A DNA stretch of 64,000 nt from Coriobacteriaceae bacterium (GTDB lineage Bacteria; Actinomycetota; Coriobacteriia; Coriobacteriales; QAMH01), in NCBI GenBank assembly GCA_025992705.1, contig DAJPGJ010000001.1, forward strand, positions 62,001 to 126,000, read 5' to 3'. Position 1 is the first letter of the stretch; the number at the start of each line of letters is the position of its first letter. Under the pieces are notes generated by a model. It saw only the letters and a list, made by a program, of their open reading frames with translations, had not been told where the DNA came from and did no database searches. The translations under genes and the position numbers were made by a program. This document shows, in pieces, positions 1 through 7,496 of this stretch.

Positions 1-366
1 CGATTCCAGAAACTCCCCCATGGCTTCCAGGCGCTTGCCCGCCACGTTATCAGGGACGGGCACATAGCAACGGGCCAGGTATATGCGGCCGATGTACTTC
101 AGCAGCTCGGGCGGGTAGTCCACATCGCCAAACCCGAAGGTAGCGCACACGATGGACTTGCCCTGGGGGAAGAACTCGGAGGGAAAGCACCCGGCGTAAA
201 ACGACGCGGGATTGTCGATGAAGCGCTCGTAGCCGTTGCGCGCGCGAACCGCGGCGGCGTAATCCGGAAAGTCATGGCACGGTATGACGCCCACGTGAGA
301 AAACCCGAGCTCCAGGCCCTTCATCTTGATGCGCCTGGTCAGCGCCTCGCGAGCTTCGACGTCCAT
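1..366 (-). CDS. QueG-like / 4Fe-4S epoxyqueuosine reductase-like protein, N-terminal part
   Basis: The gene enters from the left edge; only the first 122 codons are visible, from an ATG at 366. The visible part reads as a cytosolic protein with segments such as LGFSHVGVIPCHDF and SIVCATFGFG. This resembles the cobalamin-binding N-terminal half of epoxyqueuosine reductase (QueG) and its reductive-dehalogenase-like relatives, which reduce a substrate using cobalamin and two [4Fe-4S] clusters. The ferredoxin cysteines that would confirm this lie outside the window. It is followed on the same strand only by the window edge; the MFS gene upstream ends 18 bp before its start, so the two may be co-transcribed. 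Family assignment is tentative. Confidence 0.5.
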   Translation of the reverse strand, partial: MDVEAREALTRRIKMKGLELGFSHVGVIPCHDFPDYAAAVRARNGYERFIDNPASFYAGCFPSEFFPQGKSIVCATFGFGDVDYPPELLKYIGRIYLARCYVPVPDNVAGKRLEAMGEFLES

Positions 367-384
367 GATGCACCCCCGATTCGT

Positions 385-1575
385 CTAGGTAATTCTATCC
401 TGCCGACGCTGCAGATTCCAACGCAAGACGATGAGGGAGGCCCCTATGGCGGGTATGAGCATCGCCAGCCACATGAGCGAATACGCCTCGGGTTGGCTGC
501 CGAGAATCGGCGTTGCGGCCTCTATGACCATTCCCCCGATGATGGGACCGATGAGCATTCCCAGGTCGAGCCCCGTGAAGGCGGTATTACTTGCGGCGCC
601 GCGTCGAGACGGGGGCACAGAGGCCAACGCAGCAGATTGGAGCAGCGGGCCGCAACATCCGAATCCAGCCGAGCCCAGAATCGCGGCGATGATGAACGTC
701 GCCAGATTGTCCGCAGCGGCAAATGCGACATAGGACGCCGCGAAGAACGCGATGCCAACAAGGAGCACCCGCGGTGCTCCAAACCTATCGGCCATGCTTC
801 CGAATAGGGGGCGTGTTCCCAATAGGCAGAGGGAATACACGATGAAGAAGACCCCCATCTGGGAAACCCCCACGGAGTAGCCATACAGCACGACGTAGGC
901 GCCCATGCACGAAAACGAGGTCGCGAGCAGCATCAGGGCGACGCCCTTTCCCACTGCCTCCGGCGCGAACATGCGATCGAGTTTCAACTCGTACCGCAAA
1001 CGCTCCCGATACGGCTCCCGTATGAGTCCGACACCGCACATGGCCACCAGGAGGCAACCTGCGGCGAGGAAGTAAGATGGCGAAAAGCCAATGGCATCCA
1101 CTAGATACAACCCTGCCGCTGGACCGATTACCTGCGCGAACGACTGCGCCAGGGCATAGATGCTTATTCCGCTCGCGAACCTCGATTCCGGAAGGAACTC
1201 CGATACGAGCGACATGGCGAGTGGGCCACTACAGCCAATCCCAATGCCGTGCACGAGCCTGACGATGACAAGCCCCTGCAGGGAATCCACCACACCGTAG
1301 AGGAACATGCAGGCGCATATGATGCACTGCGATGCCATGAGCAGACGCTTGCGCGAGAAGCTGTCGAACGCAGGGCCCGCGAAGGGCCTGATGAGCAATG
1401 CCGTCACGGAAAACGAGCTCACCACTATGCCTACCACGGAAGGAGATGCTCCCAGCGCGTCGGCATACACCGGAAGCGTGGTGTTGGCCATGAACGCGGC
1501 CATAGACTGGAAGAGGTTCACCACCATCAACGCGATGTAGGGAAAGCTCCAGATGCTCTCTTTTTGCTCTTTCAC
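385..1575 (-). CDS. Major facilitator superfamily exporter
   Basis: A protein of about 396 residues with roughly 12 hydrophobic segments and the loop-2/3 signature of MFS drug exporters (RPFAGPAFDSFSRKRLL after TM2). It is expected to export a small molecule across the cytoplasmic membrane by proton antiport; the substrate cannot be read from sequence. A GTG at 1575 is preferred because a purine-rich GAAGGCGG lies just upstream. A second in-frame GTG at 1605 would add ten residues but has no obvious ribosome binding site. A 14-bp perfect palindrome lies about 40 bp upstream and could be the operator for this gene. No dedicated regulator is adjacent. Confidence 0.85.
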   Translation of the reverse strand: MKEQKESIWSFPYIALMVVNLFQSMAAFMANTTLPVYADALGASPSVVGIVVSSFSVTALLIRPFAGPAFDSFSRKRLLMASQCIICACMFLYGVVDSLQGLVIVRLVHGIGIGCSGPLAMSLVSEFLPESRFASGISIYALAQSFAQVIGPAAGLYLVDAIGFSPSYFLAAGCLLVAMCGVGLIREPYRERLRYELKLDRMFAPEAVGKGVALMLLATSFSCMGAYVVLYGYSVGVSQMGVFFIVYSLCLLGTRPLFGSMADRFGAPRVLLVGIAFFAASYVAFAAADNLATFIIAAILGSAGFGCCGPLLQSAALASVPPSRRGAASNTAFTGLDLGMLIGPIIGGMVIEAATPILGSQPEAYSLMWLAMLIPAIGASLIVLRWNLQRRQDRIT

Positions 1576-1612
1576 GCGGCCGCCTTCGTCTTGGTACGCA
1601 CACACTATAGCC

Positions 1613-1626
1613 GTAGGCTAGCCTAC
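1613..1626. promoter_or_regulatory. Perfect 14-bp palindrome upstream of the MFS exporter
   Basis: GTAGGCTAGCCTAC is its own reverse complement and sits between the MFS start (1575) and the end of the YbaK gene (1666). A TATA-rich stretch lies immediately downstream on the minus strand. The position suits a repressor operator overlapping the MFS promoter. This is inference; no regulator gene is next to it. Confidence 0.35.
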
Positions 1627-1665
1627 TGCCGCGCGGGAAAGTCCAATCGAAACAGGTGATGTGCC

Positions 1666-2136
1666 TCACTCCGGCAACTTGCAGACGTCCACCCACTCGC
1701 TTTTGGGAACAATCGCCGCCAGCTCATCGGGCGTCAACGCGATGGCGCTGTTGGAACTTCCGCACGCCGGATAGACCATGTCGAACCTGCGCAGGGACTC
1801 GTCGAGATAGACATCGCACCCGTCTTTCACGCCAAAAGGGCACACGCCACCGACGGCATGGCCGATGCGCTCTTCCGCCTCGTCGGCGGACAGCATCTTC
1901 GCCTTGCACCCGAAGCGCGTCTTGAACTTAGGATTCGCTATGCGTGCGTCTCCGGCGCACACCACGAGCGCCACCCGGTCACCCACCGCAAACGAAAGCG
2001 TTTTGGCTATGCGCTCGGGCTCACAGCCGACCGCCTGGGCGGCAAGCTCCACCGTGGCGCTCGAAGTCTCGAATTCCAAGACATCTCCTTCACGCCCGTA
2101 TACGGCGAGATGCTTCTTTGCCCTCTCTAACGACAT
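1666..2136 (-). CDS. YbaK/EbsC/ProX family aminoacyl-tRNA deacylase
   Basis: A 156-residue single-domain protein of the YbaK/ProX family, which hydrolyses mischarged tRNAs (typically Cys-tRNA-Pro or Ala-tRNA-Pro) in trans. Family hallmarks are visible: the lysine in ERIAKTLSFAV and the glycine-rich GHAVGGVCPFGV loop that shapes the active site. The ATG at 2136 is chosen because AGAGGAG precedes it at good spacing; a longer reading to 2190 lacks a binding site and adds a non-conserved tail. The length is normal for the stand-alone family. It lies between the macrodomain gene and the MFS gene on the same strand. Confidence 0.88.
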   Translation of the reverse strand: MSLERAKKHLAVYGREGDVLEFETSSATVELAAQAVGCEPERIAKTLSFAVGDRVALVVCAGDARIANPKFKTRFGCKAKMLSADEAEERIGHAVGGVCPFGVKDGCDVYLDESLRRFDMVYPACGSSNSAIALTPDELAAIVPKSEWVDVCKLPE

Positions 2137-2210
2137 GGCTCCTCTTCTCTCTATCCTGCCTTCGGGAATGATAGAGGACTTATGCAGCAACGGCCATCTG
2201 CGACCGAGCC

Positions 2211-3056
2211 TCAGGCTTCAAGAAGCTTGCTTCCCCGTCCTGTGTCATCTCCTGTGTCATCCCCCAGCAGCTCGCGATATAACCGCTCGTCCGTCTCCCC
2301 ATACACGTTGAAGACGACATCGAGCGCGTTATCGTGACTGTCGAGCCATTCGTCCACCGCGGTCACGGCGATGTGCGCCGCCTCGTCCTGGGGAAACCCG
2401 AACACGCCCGTGCTGATGCAGCAAAGGGCGATCGACTCGCAGCCCGCCTCAAGCGCGGCATCCAGGCAGGCAGTGTAGCAGTTGGCGAGCAGCGCACAGT
2501 CAAGGTCACTTGCCTCACCGCGCGCGATAGGCCCCACGGTGTGGATGATGTGCCCGCTCGGCAGGTTGAAGGCGCTGGTCACCTTTGCCATGCCGGTGGG
2601 CTCGGGATAGCCCTGCTCCTCCATCAGCCGCGCGCACTCGAGGCGCAGCTGGATACCCGCAAAGGTGTGGATGGCATTGTCGATGCAATGATGCCCCGGC
2701 ACGAAGCATCCGAGCATCTGGGAGTTCGCGGCGTTCACGATGGCATCGACGCCCAGCGTCGTGATGTCACCACGCCACAGGCGCATGGAATCGCGTCCCT
2801 CAACAGGCTCGATGTCATCGAGGGCCGTCGTGCCCCGGTACTCCAGAGTGCCCTGCAAGAGACAGTCCTGCAATACGATGAGCTCCTCGGATGCCGGGAC
2901 AGGCGGACGCGTGTTCACCAGCGCACGAAATAGGTCCCATTGCGCTTGGGGGCCCTCGGGAACGGTCACCACGTCGTCACGCTCTTCGAGCAGCAGTTCG
3001 ATGACCGCGGGAAGGGCCTTCTCGATCTTTTGGAGCAGTTCCACCCTATCGCTCAT
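2211..3056 (-). CDS. Zinc-type macrodomain, protein-ADP-ribose hydrolase-like
   Basis: A 281-residue protein. An N-terminal helical region of about 90 residues precedes a macrodomain carrying AIVNAANS (ADP-ribose contact), then GHHCIDNAIHTFAGIQLR and GVFGFPQDEAAHIA. The Cys/His pattern after the first loop matches zinc-containing macrodomains that remove ADP-ribose from proteins, often encoded with a class M sirtuin and a lipoylated GcvH-like protein. Neither partner is seen here, so it may act alone. The ATG at 3056 overlaps the TGA of the upstream ORF (ATGA), suggesting translational coupling. A weaker purine stretch GAGAGGA lies about 12 bp upstream. Confidence 0.85.
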   Translation of the reverse strand: MSDRVELLQKIEKALPAVIELLLEERDDVVTVPEGPQAQWDLFRALVNTRPPVPASEELIVLQDCLLQGTLEYRGTTALDDIEPVEGRDSMRLWRGDITTLGVDAIVNAANSQMLGCFVPGHHCIDNAIHTFAGIQLRLECARLMEEQGYPEPTGMAKVTSAFNLPSGHIIHTVGPIARGEASDLDCALLANCYTACLDAALEAGCESIALCCISTGVFGFPQDEAAHIAVTAVDEWLDSHDNALDVVFNVYGETDERLYRELLGDDTGDDTGRGSKLLEA

Positions 3057-3367
3057 GACAACCCGTCCTCTCCAAGACCAGGCCCCGCTACCAACGCATC
3101 CAACACCGGGTCTATGTCGGCGTCGAGGCAAATCGAGCGGCCCGCTATCAACCTTCCAGCCATCATGTCACAATACGTGGCGCTTGCTGGGCCTGCTGCC
3201 AGGTAATGTGCGCTCATGGTCGTGTCACCAGCCACCACGCCGCATTTCATGGCAATTACGCCAAGCAATGTGCGCATGGTCGCGCCCTCGACCACCACAC
3301 CACCATACGTGGCACTTACGTTGTGCATCGCCAAGCAATGTGCACCTGTGGCTTCGTTGCTTACCAC
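3053..3367 (-). CDS. Hypothetical repeat-containing small protein coupled to the macrodomain gene
   Basis: I do not recognise this 104-residue ORF. Its first three quarters are built from degenerate units of about 20-25 residues with a core like SATYCGVVVxxATMxAHxLA; the reading frame stays open across all units and continues upstream to about 3473 without a stop. It ends in a non-repeated tail (DADIDPVLDALV). The stop codon overlaps the macrodomain start as ATGA, which favours a real coupled gene. Against it: the first start is a GTG without a good binding site, and the plus strand also has open frames through the repeats. It may be a degraded larger gene. Confidence 0.4.
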   Translation of the reverse strand: MVSNEATGAHCLAMHNVSATYGGVVVEGATMRTLLGVIAMKCGVVAGDTTMSAHYLAAGPASATYCDMMAGRLIAGRSICLDADIDPVLDALVAGPGLGEDGLS

Positions 3368-3394
3368 CAGACCACAATGTGTGGCGCTCGCTGG
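3168..3394. repeat. Degenerate tandem repeat, about 3.3 units of 60-72 bp
   Basis: The core GCCARGYAATGTGC occurs at 3198, 3260 and 3330, each followed 40-50 bp later by a CACNATACGTGGCNCTTNC-like stretch (at 3168, about 3241, 3301 and 3372). Unit spacing is 62 and 70 bp. Divergence between units is high but frame is kept on the minus strand, so the array lies within the small ORF described there. Confidence 0.7.
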
Positions 3395-3455
3395 AACCGC
3401 GGCTTGTCCTTTGGTAAACCCTAAGATAGGATTTTTGGTATCGCTTAGGAAGTAG

Positions 3456-3469
3456 GCACAATATTGTGC
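3456..3469. promoter_or_regulatory. Perfect 14-bp palindrome downstream of DUF5692 gene
   Basis: GCACAATATTGTGC is self-complementary. The flanks also pair loosely (AGGCAC at 3454 with GTGCCT at 3475). It lies between the stop of the DUF5692 gene (3487) and the repeat ORF, all on the minus strand. It could be an operator for the repeat ORF/macrodomain pair or part of a weak terminator. No T-run follows. Confidence 0.3.
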
Positions 3470-3486
3470 TGTAGGTGCCTAAATGC

Positions 3487-4449
3487 CTAGCGGTTCTCCT
3501 CGACGATGCGCTCGTAGGGCTTGGTGCCCTTGTAGATCTCGTCCTTGAGCGGATTGAGCTTGAACTTGCGGATGCGATAGAGCTGGTAGACGGCCACGGC
3601 GACGTTTGCCGCCAGCGCGATGAGGCTCACCACGAAGAACGCGGTGGGATTGTGCGTGGTGGGAATGGGCGCCAGCACGTCGGCAAACTGCGGAACCGTC
3701 ATGACGAACATGATCCACAGCGCAAGCGTCTGGGCCCGGTGCTGCAACCACGCACCCCGCTTGATGAAGAAGGTGGGGATGGTGCATGCGAGCAGAAGCG
3801 CCAGGCCGCAATAGGCCGAGTGGTCCGAGATGCAGTTGTAGGTATAGGCGAAGTTCCACAGGTCGTAGGCGATGATCCAGGGCCAGATCATGTCGGGCCA
3901 GATCATGTCCTTGGAGGAGTCCTTCGAGATGAAGATCCCGAACCAGCCGCAAATCGTGACGATGTTCAAGATGCCCGCAATGCCGTTCATGATGTTCCAC
4001 GGGCCCGATATGGTCCAGAGGTTCTCAACGACGCCACCACTCCACAGGGCAAAGCCGAACACCTGGAAGTCGCGGATGACGGCCTCGGCAATGTTGATGG
4101 CGAGGATGAGCGGCGGGAAACACAGCGCCCATTTCTTCTCGTACAGATAATGGACCTTGCCGTCCTTGCCGTTCCACTTGACGAAGCGCAAGGCGATGAA
4201 GCCGAGACAGCCCGCAAGGGCCGAATAGGTCTTCACCCAATTGAACCAGGTGCCGGTTCCGTACTCGTTTCCAGGCGCGGCGGTCTCGGGCCAGACGAAG
4301 ATGGTCAACGCGATGGGAACGATGGCGAAAAGCGCCAAGCCGGCCCACAGCTTCACGCGTCCCAACTCGTTGAAGGCCATGAGCGCAAACAGGACGAACA
4401 GCCAGATGGCCCAGTAGATGGGATCGGCGGCTTGATACAGAATCCCCAT
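3487..4449 (-). CDS. DUF5692 family multi-pass membrane protein (copy 2)
   Basis: A 320-residue membrane protein with about nine hydrophobic helices and a short charged C-terminus. It carries the family core WPDMIWPWIIAYDLWNF followed by AYTYNC and a small helix-rich tail, matching the two longer copies at 37962 and 62193. The function of DUF5692 is unknown; the aromatic-rich core within a helix pair suggests a bound small molecule or cofactor, but this is speculation. ATG at 4449 follows GGAAGGGG. Its start is 24 bp after the stop of another DUF5692 gene, so the two form an operon driven from the TetR-divergent promoter near 5500. Confidence 0.75.
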   Translation of the reverse strand: MGILYQAADPIYWAIWLFVLFALMAFNELGRVKLWAGLALFAIVPIALTIFVWPETAAPGNEYGTGTWFNWVKTYSALAGCLGFIALRFVKWNGKDGKVHYLYEKKWALCFPPLILAINIAEAVIRDFQVFGFALWSGGVVENLWTISGPWNIMNGIAGILNIVTICGWFGIFISKDSSKDMIWPDMIWPWIIAYDLWNFAYTYNCISDHSAYCGLALLLACTIPTFFIKRGAWLQHRAQTLALWIMFVMTVPQFADVLAPIPTTHNPTAFFVVSLIALAANVAVAVYQLYRIRKFKLNPLKDEIYKGTKPYERIVEENR

Positions 4450-4473
4450 GATGGTTCCCCTTCCCTCAAATAC

Positions 4474-5421
4474 CTACTTGGAGACTTCGGGCTTGTCGCC
4501 CACCTGCTCGTCCACGACGATGGCAGCCTCGGTGCTCACCGGGTCTCCGTACTCGTCTATCAGGCCTTCCTCCCGGCCAACGAGGTATTCCTCCCGAGCC
4601 TTGCGCCGGCGGAAGGTGACATCGGCCTTTCCGCTGCTCAACTGGTAGCAGTACCAGAAGACGAACGGGATGCCGATGATGCCGTTGATCATGCCCCACC
4701 AGTACATCACGTCGGGGTTGAACCAGGCCGCGCTGTTCATGATGGTGGGGAACAGCAACGGGAAGCAGCTGCGCAGCAGCAGGTGTATGCCCAGGGTGTA
4801 GATTCGGCCGGTGATGTAGAGTTCCGGCTGCCGCTTGATGATGGGATAGAGCTCGGCTGCGGCCAGGATGCAGCACGTGCTGGCAAAGAACGCATGACCC
4901 TCGGCATAGACGAAGCACGCGTTCCACGTGGTGTAGAGGAAGTTCCACATGGGCACCGTGTAGGCGATGATCTCGCCGTAATGCGCGGTGTCGTACTTCC
5001 AGTACTTGTCGCCAAAGGGCATCGTGACACACAGGATGAACCCGGCCAGGGCGTTCATGTAGTTGCCCATCTCGACGTCGCGCAAGGTCGCCTCGGCGAT
5101 GTTGCAGAACACGATGCCGTAGAGCACCCAGCGCACCCAGCGCTGGCGCATGAGGCGCCAAAACGGAGTGTCCTTTTGCTGCACGGCGGCGATGCGCCCG
5201 ATTCCGGCATAGATGAGCGGCAGTATGACCGACAGGTTCTTGGCCCAGCGGAACCAGTCATCGGCCGGTATGTTCATGATCCAGAACGGGATGGTGGCAA
5301 GCGAGACCACCCAGAACCACATGGAGGTGCGGTAGTGGCGACGCATGAACTCCGTGAACAACATCAGGAGTATGGTGTATATCACCATCGAAATTGGAGT
5401 AACCCAAACAGGAACCGTCAT
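4474..5421 (-). CDS. DUF5692-like multi-pass membrane protein (copy 1)
   Basis: A 315-residue membrane protein with eight to nine helices and a charged C-terminal tail (about residues 265-315). Its core EIIAYTVPMWNFLYTTWNAC corresponds to the IIAYDLWNF core of the other copies, so it is a divergent family member. The ATG at 5421 is preferred because GAGGAGG lies six bases upstream; a GTG at 5436 overlaps that ribosome binding site. First gene of a two-gene operon with 3487-4449, divergent from the TetR gene at 5567. Two different DUF5692 proteins in one operon might form a heteromer. Function unknown. Confidence 0.7.
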   Translation of the reverse strand: MTVPVWVTPISMVIYTILLMLFTEFMRRHYRTSMWFWVVSLATIPFWIMNIPADDWFRWAKNLSVILPLIYAGIGRIAAVQQKDTPFWRLMRQRWVRWVLYGIVFCNIAEATLRDVEMGNYMNALAGFILCVTMPFGDKYWKYDTAHYGEIIAYTVPMWNFLYTTWNACFVYAEGHAFFASTCCILAAAELYPIIKRQPELYITGRIYTLGIHLLLRSCFPLLFPTIMNSAAWFNPDVMYWWGMINGIIGIPFVFWYCYQLSSGKADVTFRRRKAREEYLVGREEGLIDEYGDPVSTEAAIVVDEQVGDKPEVSK

Positions 5422-5501
5422 GGCGTGCCTCCTCACCTCGGTGTTTTCCCAGCTAAATGCGGGAAATCAGCCGCAGTGTACCATCTCGGAGTATAATAAG
5501 A

Positions 5502-5528
5502 TTTAACATATTGGCCTGATATGTGAAA
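5502..5528. promoter_or_regulatory. Inverted repeat, probable TetR operator
   Basis: ACATAT-N7-ATATGT, extended outward to 10-bp arms with one mismatch (TTTAACATAT and ATATGTGAAA). It lies in the 145-bp gap between the divergent DUF5692 operon (start 5421) and tetR (start 5567). Position, symmetry and size fit autoregulation by the TetR protein plus control of the operon. The site differs from that at the 39.7-kb module. Confidence 0.55.
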
Positions 5529-5566
5529 GACATGACGAAATTTGCCAACCTAGGCCAGGTGAGGAC

Positions 5567-6229
5567 ATGACGACAATCCTCGAATATGGGGAGCGTTCGC
5601 CACGCGAAGCCGCTTCGCATGTTCGCCCTCATAGACAGAACCTGAGTGAGACACGCCGGCTCACGGGAACGCGCGGCAACATCGCCACGGCTGCCCGCAA
5701 GCTCTTCGAACGTGACGGCGTACGGGCGACCACGGTCAGGGCTATCGCGCAGGAGGCCAACGTGACCCGCGAGCTCGTCTACTATCACTTTGGGAACAAG
5801 AACGGCATCATCGAGGCGGTCATCGACGATTATGTCGAGGACTTGGTAGAAAGCGTCATCGCATGGAACGAAGAGCGGGTCTTCGGAGACACCCGGGGTT
5901 CGCTCAGGAAGTGCGTGCGCATCTTCCGCTATGCGCTCTACGATGCCGAAGGCACCCCGCGTCCGATGATCCGCGTGCTCGAGGAACTCGGCGTGCGCGA
6001 CGCGTTTGACGTGAGAGCGACCCGGGAAACGGCGGAGCTTCTCTACGATCACATCGCCACCGAATACGCCGCATACCATCAGATAGAGATCGAGCTCGTC
6101 TACGAAATGTTCTGCGTCGCAATCTTTGGCCTGGTGGGACTCGTGAAGGTCAAGCCCGACATCAGCGACGACGACCTGATGAAGGTCGTTGAGCAGACCC
6201 TGCGCCTCGACATGATCCCCCTCGCGTGA
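5567..6229 (+). CDS. TetR family transcriptional regulator
   Basis: A 220-residue TetR repressor. The helix-turn-helix lies around residues 38-85 (ATAARKLFERDGVRATTVR, then NVTRELVYYHFGNKNGI) and is followed by an all-helical ligand/dimerisation domain. An unusual basic N-terminal extension of about 35 residues precedes the DNA-binding domain. It is divergent from the two DUF5692 genes with an inverted repeat between, so it most likely represses them and itself. The ligand is unknown. ATG at 5567 follows GTGAGGAC. It is homologous to the two TetR genes near 39 and 63 kb but clearly more distant. Confidence 0.9.
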   Translation: MTTILEYGERSPREAASHVRPHRQNLSETRRLTGTRGNIATAARKLFERDGVRATTVRAIAQEANVTRELVYYHFGNKNGIIEAVIDDYVEDLVESVIAWNEERVFGDTRGSLRKCVRIFRYALYDAEGTPRPMIRVLEELGVRDAFDVRATRETAELLYDHIATEYAAYHQIEIELVYEMFCVAIFGLVGLVKVKPDISDDDLMKVVEQTLRLDMIPLA

Positions 6230-6247
6230 GGGCAGGGGGGGGGATTG

Positions 6248-6907
6248 CTACAGGCGCACGATGGAGCTCGACCAGGTGAGAAGTGCGTGGGCAAGTTCCC
6301 CGGTCTCGAAGGCATCGGGATCGTCGTAAGCATCAAGGAACATCGCCTCTCGTTCCGTCGCAAGTTCTCTCATGGCGGCGCGGCTCGGCGGATACTCGCC
6401 GGTCCTGGCATAGCGCAGAGCGCGCATGACGAAGAAGGCCGACTTCACGCAGGCGGCGACGATGGCATCGAGCGAGCCTTCGGCGAAGACGAGCTCATGG
6501 CTCATCGCATGGTAGATTTCCGAAGCCCCTACCTTGGCAGACAGCATCGCATCATCGGCGGTGAAGTCCGTATCCATGAAACTGAAAGAGCCGAACGCGA
6601 CGTACGTATCCTGGACCAAGTTGAACACGTCGTGGCGCGGCCATGCGGCGAGCAGCTCCGGCGAGCCCGTGAACCCACAGGCAAGATCGCCGTGGGGCAT
6701 GGTGGCCAGCAAGGTGCGATAGCCCGCAAGGTCATCGTCATCCAAGCCCTCCACGACCAGCACGACGTCGATGTCGCTGTCGGGCCGGGCCTCCCCTCGG
6801 GCACGGCTGCCCTGGATGCCGACGAGCTTCAGGCGGGGGCCAAAAACGTCAAGCGCCTTGCTGACAAGGTCATCGGTCCAGCTTTCGATGTCGATTTTCT
6901 CGTTCAT
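6248..6907 (-). CDS. Nucleotidyltransferase-domain protein (MNT type)
   Basis: A 219-residue protein whose N-terminal domain shows the polymerase-beta-like nucleotidyltransferase signature GSRARGEARPDSDIDVVL (GS, then the DID metal-binding pair). The C-terminal part is helical and could be a HEPN-like domain or a substrate-binding extension as in aminoglycoside adenylyltransferases. Known family roles include antibiotic adenylylation and MNT/HEPN toxin-antitoxin AMPylation; neither can be chosen from sequence. ATG at 6907 follows AAAGGGAT; a longer reading to 6937 lacks a binding site. It converges with tetR across an 18-bp gap holding nine consecutive G. Confidence 0.7.
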   Translation of the reverse strand: MNEKIDIESWTDDLVSKALDVFGPRLKLVGIQGSRARGEARPDSDIDVVLVVEGLDDDDLAGYRTLLATMPHGDLACGFTGSPELLAAWPRHDVFNLVQDTYVAFGSFSFMDTDFTADDAMLSAKVGASEIYHAMSHELVFAEGSLDAIVAACVKSAFFVMRALRYARTGEYPPSRAAMRELATEREAMFLDAYDDPDAFETGELAHALLTWSSSIVRL

Positions 6908-7043
6908 GGGAATCCCTTTCACCGTGCTGCGAAACAAGGAGGGACATGATAGCAGAGGGAGACAAGGCGCGGTCCCTTGTCTCCATACATTATTCGAGGG
7001 CGTATACTATCCGCAACGAAAGCTTGCGAGAAAGGAAGCCACC

Positions 7044-7454
7044 ATGGCAGCCATGACCCAAGACGTGAGGGAACTATTCGAAACGGCCGAGAACATGGTC
7101 CTATGCACGGCGTCTGCCGACGGGACGCCCAACGGAGCCGCCATCGGCATGAAGACCGTCATCGACGAGGAGACGGTCTACATCTCCGACCAGTTCTTCA
7201 AAAAGACGCTGGCCAACCTGGAGGAGAACCAGAAGGTCGCCGTCGCGTTCTGGACCGGCCATGATGCGTTCCAGATCCACGGCACGGCACGCTACGTCAA
7301 CGAGGGCGACGAGTTCGCCGTCCAAAAGGAGATGGTGGACGCCAAGTTCGCCTCCATGGGGCTTCCCATCAAGGCGAAGGGCGGCTGCTTCATCCACGTG
7401 GACGCGGTGTATCAGATGGCCGCAGGCCCCACGGCCGGAGAACAACTGGCCTAG
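7044..7454 (+). CDS. Pyridoxamine 5'-phosphate oxidase-like FMN-binding protein
   Basis: A 136-residue split-barrel flavoprotein. The pattern of an N-terminal helix, MVLCTASADGTPNGAAIG, then TVYISDQFFKKTLANLEENQKVAVAFW is typical of small PNPOx-like proteins in anaerobes that bind FMN (or F420 or haem) and reduce small substrates or consume oxygen-derived species. ATG at 7044 follows GAGAAAGGAAG. A TATACT hexamer at about 7003-7008 could be the -10 of its promoter. Monocistronic; the sensor kinase gene that follows starts 42 bp downstream and may be partly read through. Confidence 0.82.
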   Translation: MAAMTQDVRELFETAENMVLCTASADGTPNGAAIGMKTVIDEETVYISDQFFKKTLANLEENQKVAVAFWTGHDAFQIHGTARYVNEGDEFAVQKEMVDAKFASMGLPIKAKGGCFIHVDAVYQMAAGPTAGEQLA

Positions 7455-7496
7455 GCAGAGCAATCCAATAACGGGAACATAGTGGGGAGAGCACGG

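Noticed and set aside
3475..5496. Long plus-strand frame (673 codons) over the two DUF5692 genes
   Set aside because: It is the antisense shadow of two clear membrane-protein genes; composition is rich in Asp/Glu/His repeats typical of reverse-read GC-rich genes, and it has no ribosome binding site.
6235..6243. Run of nine G between convergent genes
   Set aside because: Lies after both stop codons, so no phase-variation role can be argued.
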